Positions 61,925-64,000 of a DNA stretch of 64,000 bases are shown here, piece by piece; the stretch's first letter is position 1; every line of letters begins with the position of its first letter. The notes beneath the pieces were generated by a model that made no database searches, was not told the origin of the DNA, and saw nothing but the letters and a program-made list of their open reading frames with translations. Source of the stretch: Climacium dendroides (Eukaryota > Streptophyta > Bryopsida > Hypnales > Climaciaceae); NCBI GenBank assembly GCA_950106755.1, contig OX467084.1, forward strand, positions 30,135,213 to 30,199,212, read 5' to 3'. Made by a program: the position numbers and the translations under genes.

Positions 61925-62161
61925 ATGACTACTTCAACCTCTTCCGTTGCAACATCTACCACTATTCCAGTATTTGCTACCGCTATTGAGCCACCACGAC
62001 TTCAGCCACATCTTTTTCCACAGCTAACAGCTGATGGGAGCAATTATTTATTATGGGCTAAAACGGCAACAACATATATATATGCGGAGCAATTGTTAAA
62101 CTGTATTGCATTTAACCCAAATTCTATTGTAGGTGCTTCTGTTTCACTCGCTATTTCATAG
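61925..62161 (+). pseudogene. copia gag, N-terminal fragment
   Basis: The 78-codon piece begins with a Thr/Ser-rich leader and reaches GSNYLLWAKTATTY, the conserved start of the copia gag domain (normally LxGxNYxxW). It ends at a premature TAG at 62159. Between 62162 and 62485 the same reading frame has several more stops, so the middle of gag is ruined. The start ATG at 61925 is the first after the leader and agrees with the position expected in the family. Confidence 0.8.
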
Positions 62162-62485
62162 AAAATTTTACTATTACTATATTGTCACCTAGTTTCCTCA
62201 CTACAACATCAATACTTAGAATTAGACAAATCTGATGAGCTTTGAAAAAAGCTTAAATCCCATCTCAATCATTAGAAGACAATTTTTCTTCCTAGAGCTT
62301 TGCATGACTAGACTCATTTATGGGTGTTGAATTTTCTAACATTTGTTGCTTTCAACAATGAGTTATACTGTATTGTGTTACAACTATAGTTGTGTGGTCA
62401 GACCATCACTAAGCCAAAAATGATTGAGAAAATCCTCTCAACATTTCCACCTATTTGTGTTGTACTAACTCAGCAATATTGAAAT

Positions 62486-63061
62486 ATGAAATCTGAGAAT
62501 CATTCAAATCTCATGTCTCTATTACTTCTTGTTGAAAAGCAAAACGAAATCCTTCTACGCAATGCAGAGGCCCGCCCTATTGGGACTACTGTTCCTAAGT
62601 CCCATATTGTTAAGGTTTCAACTATGAAACTTAAAACACAAAAACATCACTTAAAACATCGTTATAGACAATTTGGTAGTCATAACTGTGATAACCAACA
62701 TGTTCAGAGGAAGAATACCACTTCTTCTACTAACAACCATGGTAAACATCCATCAGAGACACGTTCTTATCATAAATGTGGCAGAGTGGGACATTTGGCA
62801 AATGTATGTCAAACATCAGAATATTTTGTCAAAATGTTTCAGAAAAATAAAAAATTCTATGCCCAAACTCGGGAAGCCCATATCATAGATACATCTATGG
62901 ACTCGTTTGGAGTTGAAGATTCGGAGGCGTATGTTGTTGAGGATACTTCCACTAGTGAGTTTTGTGATGCGCTCCTTGACTCTGCAACTACTCATACAAT
63001 CTTACAGGATAAACAATTTTTTGATGTTAATAATCTTCAAATTGGCAAACCAAAAATTTAA
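62486..63061 (+). pseudogene. copia gag C-terminus (zinc knuckle) and protease
   Basis: 191 codons in the same frame as the first gag piece. Residues about 90-105 form a CX2CX4HX4C knuckle in which the first Cys is Tyr (YHKCGRVGHLANVC). Residues about 160-175 contain 'LLDSATTHTIL', the aspartic-protease active-site region of this copia type. The annotated ATG is internal to gag and is not a real start. The frame ends at TAA 63059-63061, where the coding sequence shifts frame. Confidence 0.85.
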
Positions 63062-63537
63062 TGACTATAGTTGGATCGAATGTGTTTCGTTTCCAAGAGG
63101 GACTAGCACAGGTGATATTGCCTGAGGGCACCACCCTTACTTGCATGCGTGCAATGTATTTACTTTTTGTGCCTCGAAGCCTGATCAACTATCGAGATGT
63201 GCGTACCAACGATTTTCACCTCTCGACTAGAATTCTAGATAGGCGAGAGGCTTTGGTTTTTATGCATGATAATAAAGTAGTAGAAACAGCCTCTACTGCG
63301 GCAAGTGGCTTGTATCGGATTTCAATTCGACTACATATTGTATCTAATTTTTCTTTATTTACTAAAGATAATAAAATTTCTCTTTGGCATGGAAGATTGG
63401 GTCATCCAAACTCTACTTTATTTTGTAAAATCTTTCCATGTACTGTTGGACATAATTTACTACCAGCAGATGTCAATTCTATAATACAATGCCAAGCATG
63501 CATGCAAGGCAAATTTATTGCCAAACCATCTCTGTGA
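63061..63537 (+). pseudogene. copia GAG-pre-integrase / integrase zinc-binding region
   Basis: 158 codons in a new frame. 'RFQEGLAQVILPEGTTL' and 'DVRTNDFH' are the usual link after protease. 'SLWHGRLGHPNS' and 'CQACMQGK' give the His-His-Cys-Cys zinc-binding motif at the N-terminus of integrase. It ends at a TGA near 63535, and the integrase core continues in other frames. Confidence 0.85.
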
Positions 63538-63898
63538 AAACTTCCACATGAGTTATCACTTATGCTTTCAAGGTTGTATGGTGATATTTGTAGTTCAATT
63601 ATTCCTATGTCTGGACTATTTAGGTATTTTTATAGTTTTGGTTGATGCATTAGGCAAGCAATCCCATGTATCAATATTATCTACAAGAAATTTGGCTTTT
63701 GCCAATTTACTTTCTATGTTGATTTGTTTTAAGGCTCATTTCCCCGATTATCTTATCAAGACACTAAAGATGGACAATGCTCAAGAGTTTTGGTCAAAAT
63801 CTTTTGAAGATTATTGTATTGCAACGGGGATTGATTTAACATACTCAGTTCCGTACGAGCATGTCCAAAATAGACTGACTGAGTCTTTTATTAAATGA
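63518..63898 (+). pseudogene. copia integrase catalytic core, frameshifted
   Basis: The first catalytic Asp region (YGDIC, about 63578-63595) is in a different frame from the rest. A frame change near 63620 leads into 'VLVDALGKQSHVSIL'. Then come 'TLKMDNAQEF' with the second Asp and 'PYEHVQNRLTESF' with the Glu. A TGA at 63896-63898 interrupts the sequence and similarity continues beyond it ('IRPLLLHASLP') to a further one-base frame change near 63958. The DDE residues are all recognisable but not in one frame. Confidence 0.85.
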
Positions 63899-64000
63899 AT
63901 TCAACCTATAATAAGGCCTTTGCTTCTTCATGCGAGTTTGCCTTTATTTATGTGGGTCATGCGGTTCTTCATGCTGCAACCCTCATTCGGCTCTGTCCTT

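Larger units (their letters stand above)
61348..64000 (+). mobile_element. Ty1/copia retrotransposon, degenerate, truncated by window end
   Basis: The order is LTR (61348-61554), leader, gag, protease, GAG-pre-integrase and integrase, as in Ty1/copia, all on the plus strand. The coding region is broken by stops and frameshifts: a stop at 62159-62161, several between there and 62486, frame changes near 63061 and 63620, a stop at 63896-63898 and another frame change near 63958. Reverse transcriptase and RNase H would lie beyond the window. The protein texture (zinc knuckle followed by 'VCQTSEYFVKMFQ', 'DSATTHTIL') is that of plant copia elements. Confidence 0.92.

Noticed and set aside
62673..63125. 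Additional plus-strand frames overlapping copia gag and protease
   Set aside because: Shadow frames of the real gag/protease reading frame; no copia motifs in them.

Overview
The window reads as nuclear DNA of a plant with a repeat-rich genome. It is strongly AT-rich and I find no intact host gene. The plant assignment rests on the mobile elements: a Ty1/copia element of plant type at the right end, a decayed Helitron, CACTA (En/Spm) elements including a CACTACAAGAAAA terminus, a Stowaway/mariner-type element with a CTCCCTCC end, and hAT-, Mutator- and foldback-type MITEs. A Tc1/IS630-type transposase fragment is also present, which I would not expect in a typical flowering-plant locus. The sequence does not let me choose between gymnosperm, fern, lycophyte, bryophyte or angiosperm.

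Layout. 1-9.2 kb: AT-rich non-coding DNA with an over-represented short motif (GACAAATTG), a TTAA-flanked element with a nested MITE (1831-3100), a foldback MITE (4161-4482) and a SINE-like tract. 9.2-11.8 kb: minus-strand Helitron Rep/helicase relic. 13.9-16.9 kb: a dispersed repeat ('R') hit by TTAA elements. 17.8-21.7 kb: a short paralogous repeat, a relic TTAA element, and a CACTA-type element holding a Stowaway-like insertion. 24.9-31.1 kb: two TTAA elements and a TIR element with 12-bp flanking direct repeats. 31.9-38.6 kb: comparatively GC-rich, non-coding sequence split by two TTAA elements, one of which carries a 142-bp tandem array. 38.6-40.3 kb: CACTA-like MITE and a four-copy direct/inverted repeat array. 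42.0-44.4 kb: complete non-autonomous CACTA element with a 3-bp target duplication. 45.3-46.2 kb: TIR element with a nested Stowaway-family copy. 50.7-51.5 kb: 30-bp perfect inverted repeat and Tc1-type transposase relic. 51.6-52.9 kb: second copy of repeat R. 54.2-54.4 kb: CpG-rich hAT MITE with a perfect 8-bp target duplication. 61.3-64.0 kb: broken Ty1/copia element running off the window.

The most useful result is a family of at least seven elements with TIRs starting CCCCTAAAG and flanked by TTAA on both sides. For two of them an unoccupied paralogous site lies elsewhere in the window, and each empty site carries a single TTAA. This supports a TTAA target duplication, the hallmark of piggyBac-type transposition. 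No transposase is present, so the link to piggyBac is inference. All statements rest on reading the sequence by eye; no alignment or database search was run.
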